64,000 nt of DNA from Tepidimonas alkaliphilus (GCF_007556595.1 NZ_VJNB01000001.1:1-64000); one strand, 5' to 3'. Shown: positions 8,035-19,448, counted from the stretch's first letter. Numbers and translations are program-made. Notes: generated by a model not told the origin, from the sequence alone.

Positions 8035-10473
8035 ATGAGCCGATCCTCCAATGCGTTTCATGCGGACTTGGCCGCCCCACCGCTGCGCGGTCTGCGTCGC
8101 TTGGCGCAAGAGCTGGGCTTGCTGGTCGCCGGCGTGATCTGGGGGTTTGCGGCGCTGGCGTTGGCGACCCAGCATCCCGGGGACCCCGCCTGGACGACCT
8201 CCGGGACGGGCGTGGGTTATCGCAACGGGGGCGGGCTGCTGGGTGCCTGGGTTGCCGATCTAGGCTATGCGTTGTTCGGCGCGTCGGTATGGTGGCTGGT
8301 GCTGGCCGGCGGCTGGAGCTGGCTGTCCGCCGCGCGGCGCTGGTTGCGCGCGCAGCGCGCGCCCTCTGCGTCGGGGCTGGAGCCTGCGCACGTGTGGCAA
8401 GCGGCAGGGCGCGCTGCCGCGCTGGCTGGGGTGCTGGCGGCCAGTTGCGTCATCGAATGGTCGCGCTTGACGCGCTGGGATGCGTGGCTGCCTGGGCATA
8501 CTGCCGGCGGCGTGCTGGGCGCGCTGCTGGGGCCCTGGGCGCTGCGCGGGTTGGGTGACGTGGGCTCGGTGTTGGTGGCGCTGGCGCTGTGGGCGGGGTG
8601 CTTGCCCGTGGCGTTGCGCTTTTCATGGGCGCGGGTGGCCGAAGGCATCGGCGCAGGGGTAGAGTGGGCGTGGCAGCGCTGGCGCGCGCGGCGCGAGGCG
8701 TATGAGGACGCGCGCATCGGCGCGCAGGCGGCCCGCGCGCGCTCGGCGCCCCCCCCGCACGGGGCCGAGCCATCCTTATCCCCGCCGCCACCTTCTCCTT
8801 CCGTGGCCGGTGAGGCGGTTGAAGGCCGCGCCGCGGCAGACCCCAGGCCATCGGCGCCCGCCGCCGTGGGCGAAGGCGCCAGCGCCGCTCGCTCAAGCGC
8901 GCCGCGACTGCAAATTACCCCGGCTGCGCAGGCGGTGGAGCCCAGCGCGCGCGCGCTGCAGGAGCGCCAGCAAGCGCTGTTCGCCGAAGGCGAGTCGCCG
9001 CTGCCGCGGCTGGAGCTGCTCGATCCCCCGCCGCGCCAGCAAGCCACCGTGGCGGCTGAGACGCTGGAAATGACCAGCCGCTTGATTGAGAAAAAGTTGG
9101 CCGATTTTGGCGTGGAGGTGCAAGTGGTGGCGGCGCAGCCTGGCCCCGTCATCACCCGCTACGAGATCGAGCCGGCCACGGGCGTCAAGGGCGCGCAGAT
9201 CGTCAATCTGGCCAAGGACTTGGCGCGCTCGCTGTCGCTGGTGTCGATCCGCGTCATCGAGACCATCCCTGGCAAGAGTCTGATGGCGCTGGAGCTGCCT
9301 AACGCGCGCCGCCAGACCATCCGGCTCAGCGAGATCTTGGGGTCGCAGGTCTATCACGAGGCCAAGAGCCTGCTGACGCTGGGCCTGGGCAAGGACATCG
9401 CTGGCCATCCGGTGGTGGCCGACCTGGCCAAAATGCCGCACCTGCTGGTGGCCGGCACCACCGGCTCGGGCAAGTCGGTCGGCATCAACGCCATGATCCT
9501 GAGCCTGCTCTACAAGGCCGAGCCCAAGGACGTGCGGCTGCTGCTGATCGACCCGAAGATGCTGGAGCTCAGCGTCTATGAAGGCATCCCGCATCTGATC
9601 GCGCCGGTCGTCACCGACATGAAGCAGGCCGCCAACGGCCTGAACTGGTGCGTGGCCGAGATGGAAAAGCGCTACCGCCTGATGAGCAAACTCGGCGTGC
9701 GCAACCTCGCGGGCTACAACGCCAAGATCGACGAGGCCGCGCAGCGCGGCGAGTCGATCCCCAACCCTTTCAGCCTGACGCCGGAGTCACCCGAGCCGCT
9801 GGCACGCCTGCCGTACATCGTGGTGGTCATCGACGAGCTGGCCGACCTGATGATGGTGGTCGGCAAAAAGATCGAGGAGCTGATCGCCCGCCTGGCGCAG
9901 AAGGCGCGCGCCGCCGGCATCCACCTGATCCTGGCCACGCAGCGGCCCAGCGTCGACGTCATCACCGGCCTCATCAAGGCCAACATCCCGACGCGCATCA
10001 GCTTTCAAGTCAGCAGCAAGATCGACAGCCGCACCATTCTCGACCAGATGGGGGCCGAGGCGCTGCTCGGCATGGGCGATATGCTCTACCTGCCCGCTGG
10101 GGCAGGGCTGCCGACGCGCGTGCACGGCGCCTTTGTCAGCGATGAGGAGGTGCACCGCGTGGTGGCCTTTTTGAAAGAGCGCTACGGCGAGCCCGACTAC
10201 CTGGACGACGTGCTGGAGGCCCCCGCTGGCGACGGCTTGGGCGGCGCTGACGGCGGCGAAGCGGAGGGCGGCGAGAAGGATCCGCTGTATGACCAGGCGG
10301 TGGCCATCGTGCTGCAGGATCGCAAAGCCAGCATCAGCTACGTCCAGCGCAAGCTCAAGATCGGCTACAACCGCGCCGCCCGGCTGCTGGAGGACATGGA
10401 AAAGGCTGGCTTGGTCAGCGCCTTGACCGCCAGCGGCCAGCGTGAAATCTTGGTCGGGCAGCGCCCCGATTAA
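8035..10473 (+). CDS. ftsK: DNA translocase FtsK
   Basis: 812 residues. The N-terminal quarter carries about four membrane helices. A Pro/Ala-rich linker follows (about residues 230-310). The C-terminal motor has Walker [16 protein letters not shown] near residue 473 and Walker [13 protein letters not shown] near 597. A winged-helix gamma domain for KOPS recognition occupies the last 65 residues ([20 protein letters not shown]). It pumps chromosomal DNA at the division septum and activates XerCD at dif. The linker is short, as in many betaproteobacterial FtsK proteins. It is followed by lolA and rarA on the same strand. Confidence 0.96.
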   Translation: MSRSSNAFHADLAAPPLRGLRRLAQELGLLVAGVIWGFAALALATQHPGDPAWTTSGTGVGYRNGGGLLGAWVADLGYALFGASVWWLVLAGGWSWLSAARRWLRAQRAPSASGLEPAHVWQAAGRAAALAGVLAASCVIEWSRLTRWDAWLPGHTAGGVLGALLGPWALRGLGDVGSVLVALALWAGCLPVALRFSWARVAEGIGAGVEWAWQRWRARREAYEDARIGAQAARARSAPPPHGAEPSLSPPPPSPSVAGEAVEGRAAADPRPSAPAAVGEGASAARSSAPRLQITPAAQAVEPSARALQERQQALFAEGESPLPRLELLDPPPRQQATVAAETLEMTSRLIEKKLADFGVEVQVVAAQPGPVITRYEIEPATGVKGAQIVNLAKDLARSLSLVSIRVIETIPGKSLMALELPNARRQTIRLSEILGSQVYHEAKSLLTLGLGKDIAGHPVVADLAKMPHLLVAGTTGSGKSVGINAMILSLLYKAEPKDVRLLLIDPKMLELSVYEGIPHLIAPVVTDMKQAANGLNWCVAEMEKRYRLMSKLGVRNLAGYNAKIDEAAQRGESIPNPFSLTPESPEPLARLPYIVVVIDELADLMMVVGKKIEELIARLAQKARAAGIHLILATQRPSVDVITGLIKANIPTRISFQVSSKIDSRTILDQMGAEALLGMGDMLYLPAGAGLPTRVHGAFVSDEEVHRVVAFLKERYGEPDYLDDVLEAPAGDGLGGADGGEAEGGEKDPLYDQAVAIVLQDRKASISYVQRKLKIGYNRAARLLEDMEKAGLVSALTASGQREILVGQRPD

Positions 10474-10518
10474 CCGCCCGCGCGGGAACCACCGCAGCCC
10501 AAGCGCACCGAAGCCACC

Positions 10519-11172
10519 ATGCTGTCACGACGCACCCTGCTGGCGGCCGCTGGCGCCGCCCCCCTGACGATGCTGACCCCCGCCGCGCGCGCGCAGGGCG
10601 AGGGCCTGCGCGATCTGGAGGCGTTCCTCGCCACCGTGCAGCAGGGGCGCGCCACCTTCACACAGACCGTTACCGCCCCCGGGCGCGACGGCCAGCCGCC
10701 GCGCGTGCGCACCAGCCGCGGCGAGTTCAGCTTCCTGCGCCCGGACCGCTTCCGCTTCCGCTACACGCACCCCTTCGAGCAGGACATCGTCGCCGACGGG
10801 CAGACGCTGTGGCTTTATGACCCTGATTTGAATCAAGTGACCGCCCGTCCCCAGGCCGAGGCGTTGAGCCAGACGCCGGCGGCGCTGCTGGCCGCCGGCG
10901 CCGACCTGCGCGCGCTGCGCCAGGCGTTCGAGCTGCGCGAGGGCGAGCCGCGCGACGGCCTGCACTGGGTGGAGGCGATCCCGCGCGCGCGCGACGGCGC
11001 CATCCAGCGGGTGGCGGTTGGCTTTCGCGCCGGCCAGCTGGAGGCGCTGGACATCCTCGACGGGCTGGGCCAGCGTTCGGTGCTGCGCTTCGGCCCGCTG
11101 CAGACCCGTGGCGTGACGGCGGCGCAGTTCCGCTTTCAGCCGCCGCCGGGGGCGGAGGTGGTGCGCCCGTGA
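10519..11172 (+). CDS. lolA: Outer-membrane lipoprotein carrier protein LolA
   Basis: 217 residues with a signal peptide ([20 protein letters not shown], cleavage near ARAQ). The LolA core is visible: [36 protein letters not shown], and [14 protein letters not shown]. It carries lipoproteins through the periplasm from LolCDE to LolB. The stop overlaps the GTG start of rarA by 4 bases, so the two are translationally coupled, as is common in this order. Confidence 0.93.
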   Translation: MLSRRTLLAAAGAAPLTMLTPAARAQGEGLRDLEAFLATVQQGRATFTQTVTAPGRDGQPPRVRTSRGEFSFLRPDRFRFRYTHPFEQDIVADGQTLWLYDPDLNQVTARPQAEALSQTPAALLAAGADLRALRQAFELREGEPRDGLHWVEAIPRARDGAIQRVAVGFRAGQLEALDILDGLGQRSVLRFGPLQTRGVTAAQFRFQPPPGAEVVRP

Positions 11173-12488
11173 CGGCGCCGCACGTGCCGCTGGCGGAGCG
11201 GCTGCGTCCGCGCACGCTCGCCGAGGTGGTGGGGCAGGCGCACCTGCTCGGCCCCGGCATGCCGCTGCGGCTGGCGTTCGAAAGCGGCCGGCCGCACAGC
11301 TGCATCCTGTGGGGGCCGCCGGGGGTTGGCAAGACGACGCTGGCGCGCCTGATGGCGCAGGCGTTCGACGCCCAGTTCATCGCCTTAAGCGCCGTGCTGG
11401 GCGGCGTCAAGGACATCCGCGACGCGGTGGAGCGCGCCGAAGCCGCGCGCCGCGGGCTGCGCCCGCAGCCGACGCTGGTTTTCGTCGATGAGGTGCACCG
11501 CTTCAACAAGGCGCAGCAGGACGCCTTCCTGCCGCACGTGGAAAGCGGCCTGTTCACCTTCGTCGGCGCCACCACCGAAAACCCGAGCTTCGAGGTCAAC
11601 GCCGCGCTGCTGTCGCGCGCCACGGTCTATGTGTTGCAGCCGCTGGCGGAGGCCGACCTGCAAGTGTTGATCGACCGCGCGCTGGACAGCGGCGAGGCGC
11701 CGGCGCTGGATGCCGCAGCGCGCCGGCTGCTCGTGGCCTACGCCGACGGCGACGCGCGCCGGCTGCTCAACACCCTGGAGACGCTGGCGGTGGCCGCGCG
11801 CGCCCAGGGCCGCGCAGAGGTGGACGAAGCCTGGCTGCTGGCGACGCTGGGCGAGCGGCTGCGTCGCTACGACAAAGGCGGCGACCAGTTCTACGACACC
11901 ATCAGCGCGTTGCACAAAAGCGTGCGCGGCAGCGACCCCGACGCGGCGCTGTATTGGTTGGCGCGCATGCTGGACGGCGGGGCTGACCCGCGCTACCTGG
12001 CGCGCCGGCTGATCCGCATGGCGGTGGAAGATGTCGGTCTGGCCGACCCGCGTGCGCTGCGGCTGGCCTTGGACGCCGCCGAGACTTATGAGCGGCTCGG
12101 CAGCCCGGAGGGCGAGCTGGCGCTGGCGCAAGCGGCGGTTTATCTGGCCGTGGCGCCCAAAAGCAACGCGGTGTATGCCGCCTACAAGGCCGCGCGCACC
12201 TTCGTGGCGCGCGACGGCACGCGGCCGGTGCCGCTGCACCTGAGGAATGCCCCCACCGCGCTGATGCGCGGGCTGGGCCATGGCCGCGGCTACCGCTACG
12301 CGCATGACGAGCCCGACGCGTTCGCCGCCGGCGAGCGCTACTTCCCCGACGGCATGGCCGAGCCGCGCTTTTACGAGCCGACGCCGCGCGGGCTGGAATC
12401 GCGCATTGGCGAGAAGCTCGCCGAGCTGCGCCGGCGCAACGCCGAGGCGCGCGCTGGCGGCGGCGAACATCATGATAACTCACGCTAA
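11169..12488 (+). CDS. rarA: Replication-associated recombination protein RarA (MgsA)
   Basis: 439 residues with a GTG start. An AAA+ clamp-loader-like ATPase: [20 protein letters not shown] at the N-terminus, Walker [14 protein letters not shown], Walker [17 protein letters not shown], sensor [19 protein letters not shown]. The C-terminal tetramerisation domain contains [20 protein letters not shown]. It acts at stalled replication forks and gaps. The 4-base overlap with lolA indicates co-transcription. Confidence 0.95.
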   Translation: MTAPHVPLAERLRPRTLAEVVGQAHLLGPGMPLRLAFESGRPHSCILWGPPGVGKTTLARLMAQAFDAQFIALSAVLGGVKDIRDAVERAEAARRGLRPQPTLVFVDEVHRFNKAQQDAFLPHVESGLFTFVGATTENPSFEVNAALLSRATVYVLQPLAEADLQVLIDRALDSGEAPALDAAARRLLVAYADGDARRLLNTLETLAVAARAQGRAEVDEAWLLATLGERLRRYDKGGDQFYDTISALHKSVRGSDPDAALYWLARMLDGGADPRYLARRLIRMAVEDVGLADPRALRLALDAAETYERLGSPEGELALAQAAVYLAVAPKSNAVYAAYKAARTFVARDGTRPVPLHLRNAPTALMRGLGHGRGYRYAHDEPDAFAAGERYFPDGMAEPRFYEPTPRGLESRIGEKLAELRRRNAEARAGGGEHHDNSR

Positions 12489-12616
12489 TGCAAACGCTAA
12501 AACATCGATCCGGCTGCTGGAAAACCCGCAGTGGGGCGGAAATGGCTTGGGGCAAACCCTGATTTTGCGGCGCCGATTGAGGGCAAACCAGCAACCAAGC
12601 CGTCTCGACGCTTGGC

Positions 12617-12622
12617 TACAAT
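12617..12622 (+). promoter_or_regulatory. Possible -10 box before the livHMGF leader
   Basis: TACAAT is a good -10 hexamer, but no convincing -35 is seen 16-18 bases upstream. If used, transcription would start only a few bases before the hairpin at 12634-12679. Low confidence. Confidence 0.3.
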
Positions 12623-12633
12623 CCGCGCACTTC

Positions 12634-12679
12634 AACCCGCCCCTGGGGCTGCCTTGCAGCCAGCACTGGCGGGTTTTTT
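12634..12679 (+). terminator. Nested intrinsic terminator or attenuator before livH
   Basis: Outer arms AACCCGCC (12634-12641) and GGCGGGTT (12668-12675) pair perfectly over 8 bases. An inner hairpin GGCTGC-CTT-GCAGCC (12647-12661) sits inside, and the outer arm runs into six Ts (12674-12679). It may end transcription from rarA, 146 bases upstream, or act as a leader attenuator for the liv operon, whose first ATG is 64 bases downstream. Confidence 0.75.
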
Positions 12680-12742
12680 GCTAATCCGAGGCGGGCGGCC
12701 CTTTGCGGTGGGGTGGCCTGGTTCTCACAACGGAGAGCGTTC

Positions 12743-13672
12743 ATGGAAGTCTTGCTACAGCAGATCATCAACGGTCTGGTGCTGGGCAGCATGTATGCGC
12801 TGGTGGCCTTGGGCTACACGATGGTGTACGGCATCATCGGGCTGATCAATTTCGCCCATGGCGACGTGCTGATGGTGGGCGCGCTGACCAGCTGGACCCT
12901 CATCACCTGGGCGCAGGCCGCCTCCCCCGACATGCCCGGCTGGGCCATGCTGGCCCTGGCGGCGCTCATTTCGATGCTGGTGTGCGCGCTGCTCAACTTC
13001 AGCATCGAGAAGCTGGCCTACAAGCCGCTGCGCAACTCCCCGCGGCTGGCGCCGCTGATCACCGCCATCGGCATGAGCATCCTGCTGCAGACGCTGGCGA
13101 TGATCATCTGGAAGCCCAACCCCAAGTCCTACCCGACGCTGCTGCCGAGCGAGCCGTTCAACCTCGGCGGCGCGGTGATCTCGCCGACGCAGGTCACGAT
13201 CCTGGCCACCACCGCCATCGTGCTGTCGGTGCTGATGTTCATCGTCAACAAGACCAACCTCGGCCGCGCGATGCGCGCCACCGCCGAGAACCCGCGCGTG
13301 GCGGCGCTGATGGGCATCAAGCCCGACGTCGTCATCTCGGCCACCTTCGTCATTGGCGCGATGCTGGCGGCGATCGCCGGCATCATGTGGGCGTCCAACT
13401 ACGGCACGGTGCAGCACTCGATGGGCTTCATGCCGGGCCTGAAGGCGTTTGTGGCCGCGGTGTTTGGCGGCATCGGCAACCTGGCCGGCGCGGTGGTCGG
13501 CGGCGTGGCGCTGGGGCTGATCGAGTCGCTTGGGGCCGGCTACCTCGGGCCGCTGACCGGCGGCTTCCTCGGCAGCCAGTATTCGGACATCTTCGCGTTC
13601 ATTGTGCTGGCCATCGTGCTGACGCTGCGGCCCTCGGGCCTGCTGGGCGAGCGCGTCGCCGACCGCGCCTGA
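12743..13672 (+). CDS. livH: Branched-chain amino-acid ABC transporter permease LivH
   Basis: 309 residues from ATG at 12743, preceded by CGGAGAG; an upstream in-frame ATG gives a non-conserved extension. Typical LivH features: VLGSMYALVALGYTMVYGII at the N-terminus, NFAHGDVLMVGAL, and the EAA-like loop ENPRVAALMGIKPDVVI. About eight membrane helices. It forms the inner-membrane channel with LivM. It is the first gene of a liv operon that lacks a binding-protein gene, so the solute specificity (branched-chain amino acids) rests on family resemblance. Confidence 0.92.
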   Translation: MEVLLQQIINGLVLGSMYALVALGYTMVYGIIGLINFAHGDVLMVGALTSWTLITWAQAASPDMPGWAMLALAALISMLVCALLNFSIEKLAYKPLRNSPRLAPLITAIGMSILLQTLAMIIWKPNPKSYPTLLPSEPFNLGGAVISPTQVTILATTAIVLSVLMFIVNKTNLGRAMRATAENPRVAALMGIKPDVVISATFVIGAMLAAIAGIMWASNYGTVQHSMGFMPGLKAFVAAVFGGIGNLAGAVVGGVALGLIESLGAGYLGPLTGGFLGSQYSDIFAFIVLAIVLTLRPSGLLGERVADRA

Positions 13673-13694
13673 CGACCGGAAGGAGTTTCCCACC

Positions 13695-14801
13695 ATGACG
13701 CAAGCCTCCGCTCCTTCCAAGGGCCGCTACGTCGCGTTTGCGGCGGCGGCGCTGGCGATGCTGGTGCTGCCGCTGCTGCTGCAGGCCACCGGCAGCAACT
13801 CGTGGATGCGCATCGTTGACGTCGCGCTGCTGTATGTGATGCTGGCGCTGGGCCTCAACATCGTGGTCGGCTTTGCGGGCCTGCTGGACCTGGGCTTCAT
13901 CGCCTTCTTCGCGGTCGGCGCCTACCTCTACAGCCTGCTGGCCTCCAGCCACCTGGCGGACAACTTCCCCGCCATCGCGGCGATGTTTCCGAACGGCATC
14001 CACCTGAGCTTCTGGATCGTGATCTTCCTGGCGGCGATCCTGGCCGGCCTCACCGGCCTGATCCTGGGCTATCCGGTGCTGAAGCTGCGCGGCGACTACC
14101 TGGCCATCGTGACGCTGGGCTTCGGCGAAATCGTGCGCATCTTCATGCTCAACCTCGACCGCCCGATCAACATCACCAACGGGCCCAAGGGGATTGCCGG
14201 GGTGGACGCGGTGACGGTGTTCGGCCACAACATGGGCCAGCGCCTCACCGTCTCGTTGGGGGACTGGAGTTACACCTTCGAGTCGGTGACGCTGTATTAC
14301 TACCTGATCCTGTTCTTCGTCGTGCTGACGGTGGTCATCTGCTACCGGCTGGCCGACTCGCGAATCGGCCGCGCCTGGATGGCGATCCGCGAGGACGAGA
14401 TCGCCGCCAAGGCCATGGGCATCAACACGCGCAACCTGAAGCTGGCGGCGTTTGGCACCAGCGCCACCTTCGGCGGCGTGGCCGGCGTGCTGTTCGCCTC
14501 GCTGATGCGCGGCGTCTATCCGGAGTCGTTCGTGCTGATGGAGTCGGTGATGATCGTGGCGATGGTGGTGCTGGGGGGGCTGGGCCACATTCCGGGCGTG
14601 ATCCTCGGCGCGCTGCTGCTGGCCGGCCTGCCGGAGCTGCTGCGCCACCTGGCCGGCCCGCTGCACCACCTCACCGACGGGCGGCTGGCGCCGGAGATCC
14701 TGCGCCAGCTGCTGATCGCGCTGGCGATGATCGTCATCATGCTGCTGCGTCCGCGCGGCCTGTGGCCGGCGCCGGAGCACGGCAAGGCGCTGAGCAAGTG
14801 A
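13695..14801 (+). CDS. livM: Branched-chain amino-acid ABC transporter permease LivM
   Basis: 368 residues with multiple membrane helices and LivM hallmarks: LGLNIVVGFAGLLDLGFIAF, the ABC-interacting loop DSRIGRAWMAIREDEIAAKA with MGINTRNLKL, and GLGHIPGVILGALLL near the end. The start is supported by GGAAGGAG upstream. It partners LivH in the membrane; the livG gene begins 10 bases downstream. Confidence 0.93.
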   Translation: MTQASAPSKGRYVAFAAAALAMLVLPLLLQATGSNSWMRIVDVALLYVMLALGLNIVVGFAGLLDLGFIAFFAVGAYLYSLLASSHLADNFPAIAAMFPNGIHLSFWIVIFLAAILAGLTGLILGYPVLKLRGDYLAIVTLGFGEIVRIFMLNLDRPINITNGPKGIAGVDAVTVFGHNMGQRLTVSLGDWSYTFESVTLYYYLILFFVVLTVVICYRLADSRIGRAWMAIREDEIAAKAMGINTRNLKLAAFGTSATFGGVAGVLFASLMRGVYPESFVLMESVMIVAMVVLGGLGHIPGVILGALLLAGLPELLRHLAGPLHHLTDGRLAPEILRQLLIALAMIVIMLLRPRGLWPAPEHGKALSK

Positions 14802-14811
14802 GGAGCACGGC

Positions 14812-15582
14812 ATGACGGACACCATCCTGAAAGTCAGCGGCGTCTCCAAGCGCTTCGGCGGCCTGCAGGCGCTCTCCGACGTCGGCATCGAAATCAAGCG
14901 CGGCCAGGTCTATGGCCTGATCGGCCCCAACGGCGCCGGCAAGACGACCTTCTTCAACGTGCTGACGGGCCTCTACACCCCCGACAGCGGCCGCTTCGAG
15001 CTCGACGGCAAGCCCTACACCCCCACCGCCGTGCACGAGGTGGCCAAGGCCGGCATCGCCCGCACGTTCCAGAACATCCGGCTGTTTGCCGAGATGACGG
15101 TGCTGGAAAACGTCATGGTTGGGCGCCACGTGCGCACGCGCTCGGGCATCCTGAGCGCCATTCTGCGCACGCGCGCGTTCAAGGCCGAGGAAAAGGCCAT
15201 CGCCGAGCGCGCCATGGAGCTGCTCGACTACGTCGGCATCGCCCGCTACGCCGACTACAAGGCGCGCACGCTGTCGTATGGCGACCAGCGCCGGCTGGAG
15301 ATCGCGCGCGCACTGGCCACCGATCCCAAGCTGATCGCGCTGGACGAGCCGGCCGCCGGCATGAACGCCACCGAGAAGATGCAGCTGCGCGAGCTGATCG
15401 AGCGCATCCGCGCCGACGGGCGCACCATCCTGCTGATCGAGCACGACGTCAAGCTGGTGATGGGCCTGTGTGACCGCGTCACCGTGCTGGACTACGGCAA
15501 GCAGCTCGCGGAGGGCACGCCGGCCGAGGTGCAGAAGAACCCCAAGGTCATCGAGGCGTACCTGGGCACGCAAGGACACTGA
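14812..15582 (+). CDS. livG: Branched-chain amino-acid ABC transporter ATPase LivG
   Basis: 256 residues. Walker A GPNGAGKTTFFNVLTG, LivG-specific IARTFQNIRLFAEMTVLENV, signature LSYGDQRRLEIARAL, Walker B LIALDEPAAGMN, H-loop LLIEHDVKLVM. It energises the LivHM channel. livF starts 2 bases after its stop. Confidence 0.95.
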   Translation: MTDTILKVSGVSKRFGGLQALSDVGIEIKRGQVYGLIGPNGAGKTTFFNVLTGLYTPDSGRFELDGKPYTPTAVHEVAKAGIARTFQNIRLFAEMTVLENVMVGRHVRTRSGILSAILRTRAFKAEEKAIAERAMELLDYVGIARYADYKARTLSYGDQRRLEIARALATDPKLIALDEPAAGMNATEKMQLRELIERIRADGRTILLIEHDVKLVMGLCDRVTVLDYGKQLAEGTPAEVQKNPKVIEAYLGTQGH

Positions 15583-15584
15583 AG

Positions 15585-16313
15585 ATGGCGAACACCCTGC
15601 TGAAGGTCACGGGCCTGAAGGTCTCCTACGGCGGCATCAAGGCCGTCAAGGGCATCGACCTGGAGGTGCGCGAGGGCGAGCTGGTCACGCTGATCGGCTC
15701 CAACGGCGCGGGCAAGACCACCACGATGAAGGCCATCACCGGCATGCTGCTGGCCGAGGCCGGCGAGATCGTTTACCAGGGCCAGCCGATCCGCGGCGTC
15801 GGCTCTTGGGATCTGGTCAAGCGCGGGCTGGCCATGGTGCCGGAGGGCCGCGGCGTCTTTACGCGCATGACCATCGTCGAAAACCTGCTGATGGGCGCCT
15901 ACACGCGCCGCGACAAGGCCGAGATCCAGCGCGACATCGAGCGCATGTTCGCGCTGTTTCCGCGCCTGAAGGAGCGCAAGGATCAACTCGCCGGCACCAT
16001 GTCCGGCGGCGAGCAGCAGATGCTGGCGATGGCGCGCGCGCTGATGAGCCGCCCCAGGCTGCTGCTGCTGGACGAGCCGTCGATGGGGCTGTCGCCGATC
16101 ATGGTGGACAAGATCTTCGAGGTGGTGCGCGACGTGCACGCGCAGGGCATGACGATCCTGCTGGTGGAGCAAAACGCCCGCCGCGCGCTGCAGGTGGCCG
16201 ACCGTGGCTACGTGATGGACTCCGGCGAGATCATCATGCACGGCGAGGCCAAGGCCATGCTGGACGACCCGAAGGTGCGCGCCGCCTACCTCGGTGAGGC
16301 CGCGGCGGCCTGA
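15585..16313 (+). CDS. livF: Branched-chain amino-acid ABC transporter ATPase LivF
   Basis: 242 residues. Walker A GSNGAGKTTTMKAITG, LivF-type MVPEGRGVFTRMTIVENLLM, signature MSGGEQQMLAMARALM, Walker B LLLLDEPSMGLSPIMVDKIF. It is the second ATPase of the liv transporter and last gene of the operon. No livK or livJ binding protein gene is found on either side. Confidence 0.95.
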   Translation: MANTLLKVTGLKVSYGGIKAVKGIDLEVREGELVTLIGSNGAGKTTTMKAITGMLLAEAGEIVYQGQPIRGVGSWDLVKRGLAMVPEGRGVFTRMTIVENLLMGAYTRRDKAEIQRDIERMFALFPRLKERKDQLAGTMSGGEQQMLAMARALMSRPRLLLLDEPSMGLSPIMVDKIFEVVRDVHAQGMTILLVEQNARRALQVADRGYVMDSGEIIMHGEAKAMLDDPKVRAAYLGEAAAA

Positions 16314-16343
16314 CCGGGCGCGCCCCCGCGGCGCGCGCCTCTC

Positions 16344-16450
16344 TACAATTCAGGCTTTCAAAACGAGCGCGGGCCTGGCTGCCGTGGGCACGCAGGCGCG
16401 CCGCTTGAGTTGCCGCGCTGGGGCCGCCCGTATCGAAGGGCGGAGCGCGG
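16344..16450 (+). promoter_or_regulatory. lysS leader: -10-like box and nested hairpin
   Basis: TACAAT lies at 16344-16349. A nested hairpin follows: CCGCGC (16413-16418) pairs with GCGCGG (16445-16450), and inside it CCGCCC (16424-16429) pairs with GGGCGG (16438-16443). A moderately T-rich CTTAGGCTTTTGG comes next and the lysS ATG is 17 bases beyond the stem. It could be the livF terminator or an attenuating leader. Confidence 0.45.
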
Positions 16451-16467
16451 CTTAGGCTTTTGGCATC

Positions 16468-18000
16468 ATGACCGACACCTCAACGTCCCCCGCCCACGCC
16501 GACGACAACCACCTGATCGCCGAGCGCCGCGCCAAGCTGGCGGCGTTGCGCCAATCCGGCGCGCCGGCCTTCCCAAACGACGTGCGCCCGCAGCACCGCG
16601 CCGAGCAGCTGCAGGCCGAATACGGCCACATGAGCAACGAGCTGCTGGAGCCGATGCGCGCGCGCGCCAGCGTCGCTGGCCGCATGATGCTCAAGCGCGT
16701 CATGGGCAAGGCGAGTTTCGCCACGCTGCAGGACGCCTCCTTCGGCCCCACCGGCGGGCGCATCCAGATTTACGTCACCAAGGACGGCGTCGGCGAGGCG
16801 CTGTATGAAGCGTTCAAGCACTGGGACCTGGGCGACATCGTGTGGGCTGAGGGCACGCTGTTCAAGACCCGCACCGGGGAGCTGTCGATCAAGGTCGAGC
16901 GGCTGCGCCTGGTGGTCAAGAGCCTGCGCCCGCTGCCGGACAAATTCCACGGCGTGCACGACCAGGAGCTCAAATACCGCCAGCGCTACGTGGACTTGAT
17001 GACCGACGTGGCGGCGCGGCAGCGCTTCGTGGCGCGCAGCCAGGCCGTCACCGCGCTGCGCGAGCACATGGTGGCGCACGGCTTCCTGGAGGTGGAAACG
17101 CCGATGCTGCACCCGATCCCCGGCGGGGCCAACGCGCGGCCCTTCGTCACGCATCACCACGCGCTGGACCAGGACATGTACCTGCGCATCGCGCCGGAGC
17201 TGTACCTGAAGCGGCTGCTGGTCGGCGGGTTTGAGCGCGTGTTCGAAATCAACCGCAACTTCCGCAACGAAGGCATCAGCGTGCGCCACAACCCCGAGTT
17301 CACGATGATGGAGTTCTACGCGGCGTACTGGAACCACGCCGACATGATGGCCTTCACCGAAGACATGATCCGCCGCGTGGCGCGCACGGTCTGCGGCGAC
17401 GGCAAGCTCGTGTATCAGGGGCGCGACGTCGATCTGGAGCAGCCGTTCGAGCGCCTGACGATCCGCGAGGCCATCCTGCGCCACACCGACGCCGGCGAGC
17501 GCGTCGATGACGCCGACTGGCTGCGCGCGCAGCTGCGCAAGCTCGGCGTGGACGAGGCCAAGGAACGGCTTGGCGAGCGCAGCCTGGCCGGCCTGCAGGT
17601 GCTCTACTTCGAGGAGGTGGTGGAGGACAAGCTCTGGCAGCCGACCTTCATCTGCAACCACCCCACCGAAATCTCGCCGCTGGCGCGCGCCAGCGACGCC
17701 GACCCCAGCATCACCGAGCGGTTTGAGCTCTACATCGCGGGGCGCGAAATCGCCAACGGTTTTTCCGAGCTCAACGACCCCGAGGACCAAGCGGCGCGCT
17801 TCCACGCCCAGGCGGCGCAAAAAGAAGCCGGCGACGACGAGGCCATGTATTTCGACGCCGACTACATCCGCGCGCTCGAATACGGCATGCCGCCGGCCGG
17901 CGGCTGCGGCGTCGGCATCGACCGGCTGGTGATGCTGCTGACCGACAGCGCCAGCATCCGCGACGTGATCCTGTTCCCGGCGCTGCGGCGCGAGACCTGA
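16468..18000 (+). CDS. lysS: Lysyl-tRNA synthetase, class II
   Basis: 510 residues. An N-terminal OB-fold anticodon-binding domain ([20 protein letters not shown]) precedes the class II catalytic core: motif 1 region [20 protein letters not shown], motif 2 [20 protein letters not shown], motif 3 [15 protein letters not shown] near the C-terminus. It charges tRNA-Lys. It converges on rpoH with only 33 bases between stops. Confidence 0.97.
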   Translation: MTDTSTSPAHADDNHLIAERRAKLAALRQSGAPAFPNDVRPQHRAEQLQAEYGHMSNELLEPMRARASVAGRMMLKRVMGKASFATLQDASFGPTGGRIQIYVTKDGVGEALYEAFKHWDLGDIVWAEGTLFKTRTGELSIKVERLRLVVKSLRPLPDKFHGVHDQELKYRQRYVDLMTDVAARQRFVARSQAVTALREHMVAHGFLEVETPMLHPIPGGANARPFVTHHHALDQDMYLRIAPELYLKRLLVGGFERVFEINRNFRNEGISVRHNPEFTMMEFYAAYWNHADMMAFTEDMIRRVARTVCGDGKLVYQGRDVDLEQPFERLTIREAILRHTDAGERVDDADWLRAQLRKLGVDEAKERLGERSLAGLQVLYFEEVVEDKLWQPTFICNHPTEISPLARASDADPSITERFELYIAGREIANGFSELNDPEDQAARFHAQAAQKEAGDDEAMYFDADYIRALEYGMPPAGGCGVGIDRLVMLLTDSASIRDVILFPALRRET

Positions 18001-18033
18001 GCGTCGCGCGTGGGCCTGCGCCGCCGGGCGGCG

Positions 18034-18984
<951 letters not shown>

Positions 18985-19019
18985 CGGTTCTCCTCTTCCG
19001 TGCGAGCACAGGGCTCATG

Positions 19020-19046
19020 TTAGCACTCTCTTGGATCGAGTGCTAA
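19020..19046. promoter_or_regulatory. CIRCE element (HrcA operator) upstream of rpoH
   Basis: TTAGCACTC, a 9-base spacer, then GAGTGCTAA: an exact match to the CIRCE consensus in both arms and spacer length. The proximal arm lies 35 bases before the rpoH start codon (minus strand), where it could block the promoter or lie in the 5' leader. HrcA itself is not encoded in this window. Confidence 0.95.
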
Positions 19047-19065
19047 AGCCCAGGTTCCCTCATGG

Positions 19066-19356
19066 ATGGACGCCGCCGGGCGCGTGCGGGCATCCTTCGG
19101 GCTCATGTGCTTACGGGCGTTCAAAGGGGTGTGGACAGGGGCGTGGATCACGCGGGGGCTCGGGCGCGCCCGGCGCTGGATCGCGGCCCTGGCCGGCTGG
19201 CTGTGGACGGCATCCGCCCCAGCCGCGGAGGCGCTGCAGACTAAGGAAGTGGCGCGCGGGCTGGAGCGCCCGTGGGCGGTGGCCTTCCTGCCGGACGGGC
19301 GCTTCCTCGTTGCCGAGCGCCCTAAGCGGTTGCTGCGCTTGCGGCCCGGGCCGTGA
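19066..19356 (+). pseudogene. Truncated N-terminus of a PQQ-type sugar dehydrogenase
   Basis: A 96-residue frame with a signal-peptide-like stretch (AALAGWLWTASAPAAEALQT) followed by EVARGLERPWAVAFLPDGRF and LVAERPKRLLRLRPG. This is the opening blade of YliI/Asd-type soluble aldose (glucose/sorbosone) dehydrogenases, which are normally about 370 residues. The frame stops right after this blade and nothing like the rest follows before the next gene. A decayed remnant is the best explanation. An in-frame ATG near 19105 could be an alternative start. Confidence 0.7.
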
Positions 19357-19448
19357 TCCGCGGCTTGATCGGCTAGACTTCGCCGCGCAAGCGATGAGCC
19401 AGCCGCGAACGGCGGACGGCCTAAACGCTTGGGTTTGGAGGGGCAAAG

